A stretch of 21,147 nucleotides of DNA from DASPFV01 sp035620975 (GTDB taxonomy: Bacteria > Acidobacteriota > Vicinamibacteria > Vicinamibacterales > 2-12-FULL-66-21). The notes beneath the pieces were generated by a model. The model saw only the letters and a program-made list of their open reading frames with translations. It searched no databases and was not told the origin of the DNA. The position numbers and the translations under genes are program-made. The stretch lies in assembly GCA_035620975.1 (NCBI GenBank), contig DASPFV010000273.1, forward strand, positions 1 to 21,147, in the 5' to 3' direction. Shown here piece by piece: positions 6,459 through 13,667 of this stretch (positions within the stretch are counted from its first letter, which is position 1; each line of letters opens with the position of its first letter).

Positions 6459-7849
6459 CCGCCAACGCGATCACGCAAATCAGCTATCTGCTCGCCGCGG
6501 CGCTCTTCGTCATGGCCCTCAGGTGGCTGAACCACCCGAAGACCGCGCGGCGCGGGGTGCTGGCAGGTTCCGTGGGAATGCTCGCCGCGGTGGCCGGCAC
6601 GCTGCTCGCCCCCCAGGTGATGAACTACACCTGGATTGCGGCGGCGGCCGTCATCGGGATCGTCATCGGCGTCCCGCTCTCGTGGGTACCGCTCACCGCC
6701 GTGCCGCAGCGGACCGCACTGTCGCACGCCTTCGGCGGGCTCGCGGCCGGGCTGGTGGGCACGGCGAAGTACCTGGTCTGGCTCGATCACGGGGAGCTGA
6801 CGCAGTTCCGGACGGGCGTGATCGTGCTGGAGGTGCTGCTCGGGTTCCTGACGTTCACCGGCAGCCTAATGGCGGCAGGCAAGCTGCAGGAGGTGATCCC
6901 CACGCGGCCCATCACGTACCCCAACCAGAATCTGGTGAACCTCTCCCTGCTCGGGATCGCGGTTGTGGCGGGCATCTATCTGGTATTCGACCCCGCGTTC
7001 TCGCCTGCTTTCTGGGTGATCGTCGTGCTGTCACTGCTCTTCGGGATCCTGCTCATCATCCCGATCGGCGGCGCCGACATGCCGACGGTCATCTCGCTGC
7101 TCAATTCCTACGCCGGGCTATCGGCGGTCGCGATGGGATTCGTGCTCGAGAACAAGGTCCTCATCACCGCCGGCGCGCTCGACGGCTCGTCCGGCTTCAT
7201 CCTCTCCGTCATCATGTGCCGCGCCATGAACCGGTCGTTCACCAACGTGCTGTTCGGGGCGTTCGGCCAGGTCCAGGCCGGGCAGGCCGCGGTGGAGGCC
7301 AAGACGGTCAAGAGCGCCACGCCGGAAGACGTCGCCGAGCTGCTCCAGACGGCCGACCGGGTGGTGGTCGTGCCCGGCTATGGCATGGCCGTCGCCCAGG
7401 CGCAGCACCGCATCCGCGAGATCTACGATCAGCTCACGAAGCGCGGCGTGGACGTGAAGTTCGCCATCCACCCCGTCGCCGGTCGCATGCCGGGGCACAT
7501 GAACGTGCTGCTCGCCGAGGCCGAGATCCCCTACGACGCCCTGGTCGAGATGGACGACATGAATCCGGAGATGGCCCAGACCGACGTCTGTCTCGTGGTG
7601 GGCGCCAACGACGTCGTGAACCCCGCCGCGCGCCACGACAAGAGCAGCCCCATCTACGGCATGCCGATCATCGATGCCGATCGGGCCCGGGCCGTCGTCG
7701 CGATCAAGCGGTCGATGAATCCCGGCTTTGCCGGCATCGACAACGAGCTGTACTACCTGGATCACACGCTCATGGCGTTCGGCGACGCGAAGCAGGTGCT
7801 CGGCGACGTCGTGAAGGCGCTGTCCGAGGAGGTCGCCGCGATCCACTGA
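6455..7849 (+). CDS. pntB: NAD(P) transhydrogenase subunit beta (PntB)
   Basis: Beta subunit of proton-translocating transhydrogenase, 464 residues (E. coli PntB has 462). The N-terminal half is a polytopic membrane domain. It contains SHAFGGLAAGLVG with His91, the same number as the histidine important for proton translocation in the E. coli protein. The C-terminal NADP(H)-binding domain shows VVVVPGYGMAVAQAQ, AGRMPGHMNVLLAEA, MDDMNPEMAQTD, VGANDVVNPAA and KRSMNPGFAGIDNELYY, all family signatures, so the subunit appears intact. The start is the GTG at 6455, overlapping the pntAB stop; the frame is open further upstream but that would overlap pntAB deeply. The enzyme normally supplies NADPH at the expense of the proton gradient. 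Confidence 0.95.
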   Translation: MTANAITQISYLLAAALFVMALRWLNHPKTARRGVLAGSVGMLAAVAGTLLAPQVMNYTWIAAAAVIGIVIGVPLSWVPLTAVPQRTALSHAFGGLAAGLVGTAKYLVWLDHGELTQFRTGVIVLEVLLGFLTFTGSLMAAGKLQEVIPTRPITYPNQNLVNLSLLGIAVVAGIYLVFDPAFSPAFWVIVVLSLLFGILLIIPIGGADMPTVISLLNSYAGLSAVAMGFVLENKVLITAGALDGSSGFILSVIMCRAMNRSFTNVLFGAFGQVQAGQAAVEAKTVKSATPEDVAELLQTADRVVVVPGYGMAVAQAQHRIREIYDQLTKRGVDVKFAIHPVAGRMPGHMNVLLAEAEIPYDALVEMDDMNPEMAQTDVCLVVGANDVVNPAARHDKSSPIYGMPIIDADRARAVVAIKRSMNPGFAGIDNELYYLDHTLMAFGDAKQVLGDVVKALSEEVAAIH

Positions 7850-7870
7850 GCGCGGGTGCCGCCGAGAGGC

Positions 7871-8260
7871 TCAGCCCTTGCGGCGCCAGATACGGTCGAC
7901 GCTGAGCGGGCCCGCGCCGCGGACGGCGATGTAGAGGAAAACGAATGCGTAGAGCGCCGCCAGCTCCCCGCCATTCTGAATCGGCCAGAACCCGCGAGGC
8001 AGGTGCGCCATGAAGTAGGCGACCGCCATTTCGCCGCTGCAGATGAACGCCACCGGCGAGGTGAAGAGCCCGATGGCGATCATGGTTCCGCCAATCAGCT
8101 CGATCATGCCCGCGGCCCAGCGCAGCGACCCGACGCCGGGCACCTGCCCCCCGAACATCCCCAGGATCTTCTGCAACCCGTGAAAGAGGAACAGAAAACC
8201 CGCGACAATCCGCATCGCCGCATAGGCATATCCGGCCAGGCCGGCGGTCGCTGCTGTCAT
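7871..8260 (-). CDS. DoxX family membrane protein
   Basis: Four-helix integral membrane protein of the DoxX/DUF1469-like superfamily, 129 residues. The family signature is RIVAGFLFLFHGLQKILGMFGG in helix 1, followed by RWAAGMIELIGGTMIAIGLFTSPVA. GEMAVAYFMAHLPRGFWPIQNGGELAALY is the typical third segment. Relatives range from thiosulfate:quinone oxidoreductase subunits to membrane redox or stress proteins; no specific reaction can be assigned. The ATG at 8260 has an AGGAGGG ribosome site 4 nt upstream, so the longer open frame from 8374 is not the start. It lies 70 nt downstream of the VWFA-related gene on the same strand and may be co-transcribed. It converges on pntB with only 21 nt between stop codons. 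Confidence 0.88.
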   Translation of the reverse strand: MTAATAGLAGYAYAAMRIVAGFLFLFHGLQKILGMFGGQVPGVGSLRWAAGMIELIGGTMIAIGLFTSPVAFICSGEMAVAYFMAHLPRGFWPIQNGGELAALYAFVFLYIAVRGAGPLSVDRIWRRKG

Positions 8261-8264
8261 CCAA

Positions 8265-8271
8265 CCCTCCT
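8265..8271 (-). promoter_or_regulatory. Ribosome binding site of the DoxX gene
   Basis: Minus-strand AGGAGGG, 4 nt before the ATG at 8260. It decides that start over the upstream in-frame candidates. Confidence 0.6.
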
Positions 8272-8330
8272 CGCGGACCGTCGCCCGGGCGAACGCCGCC
8301 ACGACGCCAGTGTCCGCTATCTGCCCGAAC

Positions 8331-10169
8331 TCAACCAGTGACCCGAAACCGAATCGCCTCGCGGACGCTGGCATTAGGCGTGGTCGCGGTCAGCTCGATG
8401 CGGTACTCACCGGGCGCGAGCCAGGAGAGGGGCACATCGTACTGGCGAAGGCCCGCCGGGGCGTTGGTCATCGGCTGCAGGAGCCTGAGCGACTGGCCCA
8501 TGCGGTTGACCAGTCTGGCTGCGAGCGAGACCTCGGAGCCCGAGGGCGACCACGTCGGCACCCGCACCAGCAGCCGTTCGGTGCGGCGGAACTCGCGCGA
8601 GGGGACCGGCGCGGCGCCGGGGTCGGCGGCCAGCGCCCGGAACTCGCGCGCCGAGGCCGCCCGCATGACCTGCGGCGGCAGGATCCGGGGATCCTGCTTC
8701 GCGCCGTCCGGCAGATCCAGGTCCTGCGCCGCGGTGTCCAGCCGGGTGCCGTCTCTGCGGAGGATCACCAGGTCGAGCTGCAGCCGCCCTGTCGGCGCCT
8801 CGAATACGGCGCTCGCCGTGGTATCGACACCCGGATTCCCGCGCGCCTGCACCAGCGCACCCTCGTAGAGCAGCTCCCCGTCGCGGCTCGTGGCCTTGAT
8901 CTCGACGACATGGGCCTCGTTCGCCGGTGAGCGGGCGGCACGGGGTGCCGGTTCCCACGTGAATACGGCGCGTTGCCTGCCGGTCTCCTCCACGGTCAGG
9001 CCGACCCACGTGTCGATGAAGGCGCTGCGCCGCAGCGCGCGCGGAGGCGCGGAAGGAGTCGCAACAGTGCGAGCGAGCGCGGTGCGCAGCGGCGCCCAGT
9101 ACCCGGACCTCGCTCTCACGGCCGCGTCCGCGCGCTTCGTCCGCACAGTAACGTCGTAGAAACGGCCGTCGGCCGGATGCGAGGAGGTGTAGGTCAGCAC
9201 GTAGTACGCGTCCATGTCGCGCGCCAGCCGCTCGAGCGGCCGGGGCTCCGCGAGCACGCGACCGCCTGTGTCGGAGGCGAGGCGCTGAAGGGCCGCCTTG
9301 CCGGAGTCGTCCGTCTCCGGCGCGGGATCGAGGACGTACACCGCGACGTTGAAACGGCTCGCTGCGCGCACCAGGCCCTGGGCGGCCGGCACGCGCCGCT
9401 CCCGATCGCGATCCCGCCCCGGCACCTCGGGGCCGACCCCCTCGCTCGCCACGACAATCGCGGAGCGGCCCGCCTGCAAATCCCCCAGCTTCGAGACGAG
9501 AGCGCGCAGCCCTGACAGCACGATTTGCGCCCGGCCGGCGCGGACAGCCTCGGGCGCCGAGCCGAGATACTGCCGCTCGAACGCCGTCCGAGCCTCGTAA
9601 TCCCCCTTGCGTCCCTCGAACGTCTCAATCGCTTCACGGACGGCCTGGTGATCGCGGGTGAAACGGATGGCCGTCACCGACTCGAGCGGCTTGAGGACGA
9701 CCAGCAGATCGGTCGGTCGGACGAGCTCGTCCATGAAGTGCCGGAGCGCGGCTCGGACGCGTTCCGTGCTCTCGCCCCGGGAGACGTGGAACTCGTCGAG
9801 CAGCAGCGCGATGACCCGGGTCCCCGGTTCCCGCGCGGCACGCACCTCGTCGGCATCGGACGCGATCGCCGTCGTCGGCGCCCCGAGACGGTTCGAAGAC
9901 GCGGTGCGCAGCTCGGCGGCTTCGATCTGCTGGACGACACCGCTCTCGACCACCTCGAAATCGGCGGCGCGCAGGTTGAGCACCGGATTGCCCCTCCGAT
10001 CGGTCACCACGGCATCGAGGCGGACGGTCCTGACGGCCGTCGGGGCCGGCGCAGGCGCAACCCGACCCGTATCGCCGGAGGCGCTCTGACCTGCCGCGGC
10101 CGCCAGAGGGGCACTTCCGGAAACCGCACACGCGACGAGCGCTGCGGAGCAGAACGGACGGGCGGTCAC
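8331..10169 (-). CDS. Secreted VWFA-related acidobacterial protein (TIGR03436 type)
   Basis: Exported 612-residue protein. It starts with a signal peptide (about 1-27, cleavage near AAAAG). Next comes a short beta segment, RLDAVVTDRRGNPVLNLRAADFEVVESGV, which is the standard lead-in of the acidobacterial VWFA-related family. The von Willebrand A-like domain spans roughly 115-330 and begins with VIALLLDEFHVSRG. The metal-site pattern is reduced to D125..S130, so canonical MIDAS metal binding is doubtful. AYYVLTYTSSHPADGRFYDV and VRARSGYWAP close this module, as in the family. The last 250 residues are beta-rich and unassigned. The family is abundant in Acidobacteria but its function is unknown; adhesion or envelope assembly is inferred from the fold. 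The GTG start overlaps the stop of the DUF3014 gene (GTGA), so the two are coupled. Confidence 0.88.
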   Translation of the reverse strand: MTARPFCSAALVACAVSGSAPLAAAAGQSASGDTGRVAPAPAPTAVRTVRLDAVVTDRRGNPVLNLRAADFEVVESGVVQQIEAAELRTASSNRLGAPTTAIASDADEVRAAREPGTRVIALLLDEFHVSRGESTERVRAALRHFMDELVRPTDLLVVLKPLESVTAIRFTRDHQAVREAIETFEGRKGDYEARTAFERQYLGSAPEAVRAGRAQIVLSGLRALVSKLGDLQAGRSAIVVASEGVGPEVPGRDRDRERRVPAAQGLVRAASRFNVAVYVLDPAPETDDSGKAALQRLASDTGGRVLAEPRPLERLARDMDAYYVLTYTSSHPADGRFYDVTVRTKRADAAVRARSGYWAPLRTALARTVATPSAPPRALRRSAFIDTWVGLTVEETGRQRAVFTWEPAPRAARSPANEAHVVEIKATSRDGELLYEGALVQARGNPGVDTTASAVFEAPTGRLQLDLVILRRDGTRLDTAAQDLDLPDGAKQDPRILPPQVMRAASAREFRALAADPGAAPVPSREFRRTERLLVRVPTWSPSGSEVSLAARLVNRMGQSLRLLQPMTNAPAGLRQYDVPLSWLAPGEYRIELTATTPNASVREAIRFRVTG

Positions 10170-11002
10170 GGCTGGAGGTCCATTCCGAGGTGCGGCGCGA
10201 TCTCCCGGAGCTTGGCTTGAATCATCCGCACGTTCCGCGGCCCCATGCGCAGGAACTGGCGCTGCGCGCTCGACAGCGATTGCAGGCGCGGGTCGGCGTA
10301 CTCGTAGCTCACGGTCTTCGAGGCCAGCGCGATGGGCTCGTCCACCACCGGCGTGTTCAGCAGCTCGATGAACGCGCGCTCGAGCATCTGATCGAAGCTG
10401 CCCTCACCCAGCCCGAGTTCCCGGTAGGCGTCGTCGATGCGGGGCTTCAGACGCTCGTACAGGCGCGCGGTTCCCGCAGGATCGAGTCCCGCGATCGCGT
10501 CGGCGTACTCGTCGTACCTCCGATAGCTGCGCGGATCGATGGTCAGCTTCCCGCCGGTATCGCGAACCACGAAGTCGCCGGTCGGCCGCACCCGACCGAG
10601 CTGCCTCGAGGGCGTACGCCCCGACGCGATGTTCACTGTGACCACCGTGAAATTGCGAATGAGCTGATCCGTCGTCAGCCAGGCCGCGACCCTCGGATGT
10701 GACGAGACCTGCCCCACCAGCTGCCGGACGATCGAATCCGTCTCGGCGAGGGGCGGCAGGTCGGTGGGTGTTTCAGGCTCGACCGGGGAACCGGCTGCGG
10801 GAGGGACGACTTTGTCCTCCGTCTGCACTCGGACGTCCTGATCCTGCGGCGTCGGCCGGCGCCAGAGCAGGAACCACGACGTGGCGACCAGCGCGAGGAT
10901 CGCGAGGATCGCCAGCACGAGCCGCACGCGGCTCGGGGAGCGGTCCGGCTCCGGCGTCCCGCCGGGCTTGTTCAGCTCGAGGTCGGAGAGATCTGGGGCC
11001 AT
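10166..11002 (-). CDS. DUF3014 single-pass membrane protein
   Basis: 278-residue protein with a cytoplasmic N-terminus (1-25), one membrane helix at about 26-47 (VRLVLAILAILALVATSWFL is its core), a Pro/Glu/Thr-rich linker, and a periplasmic DUF3014 domain from about 85 to the end. Typical of the family are ETDSIVRQLVGQVSSHPRVAAWL near the domain start, DLIRNF-like LIRNFTVVTVNIASG, and the YRRYDEYADAIAGLD segment. No enzymatic residues are evident and the family has no known function. ATG 11002 is taken as the start because the frame beyond it runs into hairpin and repeat sequence; no strong Shine-Dalgarno sequence is seen. It is the first gene of the DUF3014, VWFA-related and perhaps DoxX transcript. 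Confidence 0.82.
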   Translation of the reverse strand: MAPDLSDLELNKPGGTPEPDRSPSRVRLVLAILAILALVATSWFLLWRRPTPQDQDVRVQTEDKVVPPAAGSPVEPETPTDLPPLAETDSIVRQLVGQVSSHPRVAAWLTTDQLIRNFTVVTVNIASGRTPSRQLGRVRPTGDFVVRDTGGKLTIDPRSYRRYDEYADAIAGLDPAGTARLYERLKPRIDDAYRELGLGEGSFDQMLERAFIELLNTPVVDEPIALASKTVSYEYADPRLQSLSSAQRQFLRMGPRNVRMIQAKLREIAPHLGMDLQP

Positions 11003-11178
11003 GGTTCTCAGAATTACACAGAAGGCGTCGGGGAAACAGCGGAACGGCGATGTGAAGCCATGACGTCGCGCAGCCGGGGCCAGCCGTGCCACACGCGGGA
11101 CACTCGCCGGACGCCAGATGCCGATTTCTCGAGGAATCTCGCCATCAGCCAGGGCCGGCCGTGGCGCCGCTGTCAGGC

Positions 11179-11233
11179 GCCTTGACCCTTGGAACTTGAA
11201 CAAGATGAGTCAAGTTGCTCCAGGGGTCAAGGC
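11179..11233. repeat. Imperfect palindrome with GCCTTGACCC ends
   Basis: The left arm, 11179-11199, begins GCCTTGACCC and continues TTGGAACTTGA. The right arm, 11210-11233, is its reverse complement apart from one substitution and a 3-nt size difference, ending GGGTCAAGGC. The loop is ACAAGATGAG. The left arm contains a GAACTTGAAC string related to the heptamer repeats at 6066-6113. It could be a terminator, a mobile-repeat (MITE or REP-like) copy, or both. Confidence 0.65.
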
Positions 11234-11451
11234 CGACCGCGCGTCAGCGCGGCGTCATCAGATAGCGCGACTGGTGGCCTGTCTCCGTTGAAATCGGTAG
11301 CGATTGCCGGAGCGCGGCGGCCGGATCGCCAAGGCGCCAGGAGCGAGCATATTGGCCCTCGTGCTCGGGTTCGGACGACGTCCGGTACCGGCCGCTTTCA
11401 AGGCGATCGTGATGCTGCGGGCAACGGATGGCTGGATCGAGCAAAGCAGTA

Positions 11452-11485
11452 CCGCCGCGGGTGGGGAGGAGACCACCCGCGGCGG
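11452..11485 (-). terminator. Strong 13-bp hairpin downstream of the efflux adaptor, CCUCC loop
   Basis: CCGCCGCGGGTGG (11452-11464) and CCACCCGCGGCGG (11473-11485) form a perfect 13-bp stem with an 8-nt loop. On the minus strand, the adaptor's strand, the loop reads TCTCCTCC and the stem is followed by TACTGCTTTGCTC, a poor T-tract. Position and strength fit a terminator for the adaptor transcript; see also the adjacent hairpin at 11499-11525. Confidence 0.55.
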
Positions 11486-11498
11486 CTGCCGGCCGGTC

Positions 11499-11525
11499 GA
11501 TCCGCGGGGAGGAGGATCGCGGATC
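11499..11525 (-). other. Second hairpin with a CCUCCUCC loop
   Basis: GATCCGCG (11499-11506) pairs with CGCGGATC (11518-11525) around an 11-nt loop, ATCCTCCTCCC on the minus strand. It begins 26 nt after the adaptor stop codon. Together with the hairpin at 11452-11485 it would present two loops complementary to Shine-Dalgarno sequences if transcribed from the adaptor promoter. Confidence 0.5.
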
Positions 11526-11551
11526 TCGCGGAGTCACAGGGGATCGATGCT

Positions 11552-12805
11552 TCAGAAGCGCCGCGGTGTCGAGCCGAGCAGCGGGTTGCTTCCCGTCGAC
11601 GCGGCGCGCGCGGCGCCCTCTTGCACCACCTGCATCGCGACGGACGTGCCCTCGACCAGCTCTGCGCCCTCGAGGATCTCCGTGTACGTGCCGTCACTCG
11701 CGCCCGTCCGCACCGGCACGGGCCGCAGCCCGCCGTCGTACGTCCACAACGTACCGGTCGATGCGCCGGCGGCGCCGCTCGCACCGGATGCGGAAACCTG
11801 CGTCGCAGCAGTGGCCGCCGCCTGCCCTTTCCCGATGCGCGCCAGCACGTCCGACGTCGGGCGGAACCGCAGTGCCGCCGAGGGCACGCGCAAGACATTC
11901 TCGCGGCGGGCGGTCTCGACCAGCACGGTGGCGGTCATCCCGGGCCGCAGCTTCAGATCGGGATTTGCCGCCGAAATGATCGCGGCGTAGGTCACGACGT
12001 TCTGCTCGACCACGGGCGTCAGACGCACCTGTCTCACCGTGCCGGCAAACTCGACGCCCGGATAGGCGTCGACCGAGAAACGGACGCGCTGCCCTTCGCG
12101 CACCTGGCCGACGTCCGACTCGTCAACGCTCGCCCTGACCTGCATCTCACGCAGATCGGCGGCAATCTGGAAGAGCGTCGGCGCCTGAAGGCTCGCGGCC
12201 ACCGTCTGGCCCACGTCGACGTTCCGGGCGATCACGATGCCTGCGATCGGCGACAGAATGACGGTCTTCTGCAGGTTGACTTCGGCCTGCGAGAGGCTCG
12301 CGCGAGCCTGCGTCACCTGCGCCTGAGCGGACCTCAGTTGCGCTTCCGCCGAGCGGACGGCGACGTCGGCGGCATCCAGATCGGCCGCCGGGATCAGCTC
12401 TCGATCCGACAACTCGCGGGCCCGCTCGAGCTTTGCGCGGGCGTCGGCGACGGCGACCTGCAGGCGCTCGGCTTCCGCTTCCGCCCGAACGAGATTGGCA
12501 CGGGCCTGCGCGATCTCCGCCTCGAGCAGCGAAGGCTCGAGCCGTGCCAGGACCTGCCCTTTCCGCACGAGCGAGTTGAAGTCCGCGTAGAGTTCACGCA
12601 CGGTCCCGGAAACCTGCGTACCAACCTGAACCGTGGTCACCGCCTCCAGCGTCCCGCTGGCGGACACCTGGCTGACGATGGCGCCGCGCGAGACGATGTC
12701 GGTCACGACCTGGGGCACCGTGGGATCCCTGCGTGCGTACGTCGCCACCGCGCCGATGGCCACGGCGGTAACGACTGAAGCGATCAGCACGCGCGTTCGT
12801 TTCAT
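11552..12805 (-). CDS. MacA/HlyD-type efflux periplasmic adaptor protein
   Basis: Periplasmic adaptor (membrane fusion protein) of 417 residues. Such proteins link an inner-membrane ABC (MacB) or RND pump to an outer-membrane channel. A membrane anchor or signal occupies residues 5-24. The lipoyl halves are seen around VQVGTQVSGTVRELYADFNSLVRKGQ and, after the hairpin, TVILSPIAGIVIARNVDVGQTV. The Ala/Arg/Glu-rich coiled-coil hairpin lies at about 85-165. Beta-barrel and membrane-proximal domains follow (VDESDVGQVREGQRVRFSVDAYPG, then NPDLKLRPGMTATVLVE). An Ala/Ser/Gly-rich low-complexity insert (QAAATAATQVSASGASGAAG) interrupts the last domain. The ATG at 12805 begins MKRTRVLIAS. No pump gene accompanies it on either side. 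It is divergent from a two-component system, which probably controls it. Confidence 0.9.
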   Translation of the reverse strand: MKRTRVLIASVVTAVAIGAVATYARRDPTVPQVVTDIVSRGAIVSQVSASGTLEAVTTVQVGTQVSGTVRELYADFNSLVRKGQVLARLEPSLLEAEIAQARANLVRAEAEAERLQVAVADARAKLERARELSDRELIPAADLDAADVAVRSAEAQLRSAQAQVTQARASLSQAEVNLQKTVILSPIAGIVIARNVDVGQTVAASLQAPTLFQIAADLREMQVRASVDESDVGQVREGQRVRFSVDAYPGVEFAGTVRQVRLTPVVEQNVVTYAAIISAANPDLKLRPGMTATVLVETARRENVLRVPSAALRFRPTSDVLARIGKGQAAATAATQVSASGASGAAGASTGTLWTYDGGLRPVPVRTGASDGTYTEILEGAELVEGTSVAMQVVQEGAARAASTGSNPLLGSTPRRF

Positions 12806-12863
12806 GGAGCTTCGCGACCTCGGACAGTTAGACGGGCGGAGCGTGTCGGGCCCATGGCGAAAC

Positions 12864-12881
12864 TGTGAAGAAAACGTGACA
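12864..12881. promoter_or_regulatory. Candidate OmpR-type operator between adaptor and two-component genes
   Basis: CTGTGAAG-AAAA-CGTGACA contains GTGA at 12865-12868 and again at 12876-12879. This is an 11-bp spaced direct repeat, as expected for winged-helix response regulators of the OmpR/PhoB class. It sits in the 115-bp divergent region, 59 nt before the adaptor start and 40 nt before the regulator start. It is relatively A-rich in a GC-rich setting. No experimental or comparative support is available. Confidence 0.35.
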
Positions 12882-12920
12882 TCCGGGAGGGGTTTGCCCG
12901 GCTGAGCGACAATCACTCTC

Positions 12921-13667
12921 ATGGAGCGGCCATCACCGGCGGCGGAGGCCCCGGCGTCCGGCGCGCGTGTGCTCGTCGTCGAGGACGATCGCCACATCCG
13001 CGATCTGGTGGAGCTGCACCTCAAGCTGGAAGGCCTCGCGGTAGAGGCGGCCGCCGATGGCAACGAGGGGCTGCGCCTCGCGCGAAGCGAGCCGTTCGAT
13101 CTCGTCGTGCTCGACCTGATGCTGCCGGGGCTCGACGGCGTGACCGTCTGTCGGGCGATCCGGCGCGAGCGCCTCAATGCCGACGTCCCGATCCTGATGC
13201 TGACGGCCCGGCGGGAGGAGTCGGACAAGGTGCTCGGGCTCGAGAGCGGCGCCGACGATTACCTGACGAAGCCGTTCGGCGTACGCGAGCTCGTCGCCCG
13301 CGTCCGGGCACTGCTGCGGCGGCCGCGCGCCTCCAGGCTGGCTGGCGCCGGCGGCGAGAGCGCCGAGCCCGTGACCGCCGCGGGCCTGACGGTGGATCCG
13401 GCGCGGCGGCAGGCGCGCACGGACGGCCGCGAGATCGACCTGACCGCGCACGAGTTCGACCTGCTCTACCTGCTCGCGAGCAACCGCGGGATCGTCTTCA
13501 GCCGCGAGGCGCTGGTACAGCGAGTCTGGGGCGGCGAGACGCACGTCACCGAGCGCAGCGTCGACACGCTGGTGAAGCGGCTCCGGCGGAAGATCGAACC
13601 GGATCCGGAGGAGCCCCGGCTGATTCTCACGGTGTGGGGTACGGGCTACAAGTTCGCCGATGTCTAG
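12921..13667 (+). CDS. OmpR/PhoB-family response regulator
   Basis: DNA-binding response regulator of 248 residues. The receiver domain (about 15-130) has the acidic pair in VVEDDRHI at 21-23, phosphoacceptor D65 in DLVVLDLMLPGLDG, T95 in ILMLTAR and K117 in DDYLTKPFG, so all phosphorylation residues are present. The C-terminal winged-helix domain (about 150-247) shows DLTAHEFDLLYLLASNRG and the ERSVDTLVKRLRRKIEPD recognition helix, followed by VWGTGYKF. The ATG at 12921 has no good Shine-Dalgarno sequence, so leaderless or weak initiation is possible. The gene overlaps the sensor kinase gene by 8 nt. It is divergent from the efflux adaptor, its most likely target together with its own operon. 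Confidence 0.95.
   Translation: MERPSPAAEAPASGARVLVVEDDRHIRDLVELHLKLEGLAVEAAADGNEGLRLARSEPFDLVVLDLMLPGLDGVTVCRAIRRERLNADVPILMLTARREESDKVLGLESGADDYLTKPFGVRELVARVRALLRRPRASRLAGAGGESAEPVTAAGLTVDPARRQARTDGREIDLTAHEFDLLYLLASNRGIVFSREALVQRVWGGETHVTERSVDTLVKRLRRKIEPDPEEPRLILTVWGTGYKFADV

Larger units (their letters stand above)
11003..11551. other. 549-bp gene-free region rich in hairpins
   Basis: No convincing gene. It holds, in order, the upstream region of the DUF3014 gene, an imperfect palindrome at 11179-11233, a perfect hairpin at 11237-11252 (CCGCGC/GCGCGG), about 200 bp with no assignable feature (11253-11451), and two hairpins at 11452-11525 next to the adaptor stop. Open frames crossing it on both strands show no domain. 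The 11253-11451 part may be a decayed mobile element or a noncoding RNA, but nothing in it identifies either. Confidence 0.5.

Noticed and set aside
7850..7870. Possible terminator between pntB and the DoxX gene
   Set aside because: Only a short GCCGC/GCGGC pairing reaching into the DoxX coding end can be drawn in this 21-bp gap; too weak to list.
11244..11537. Minus-strand 97-codon frame in the gene-free region
   Set aside because: No ribosome site, no hydrophobic or domain pattern, and it crosses both CCUCC hairpins, so it is more likely noncoding.
11189..12778. 529-codon plus-strand frame opposite the efflux adaptor
   Set aside because: Fully antisense to a clear adaptor protein and starts inside a palindrome; no domain or ribosome site.
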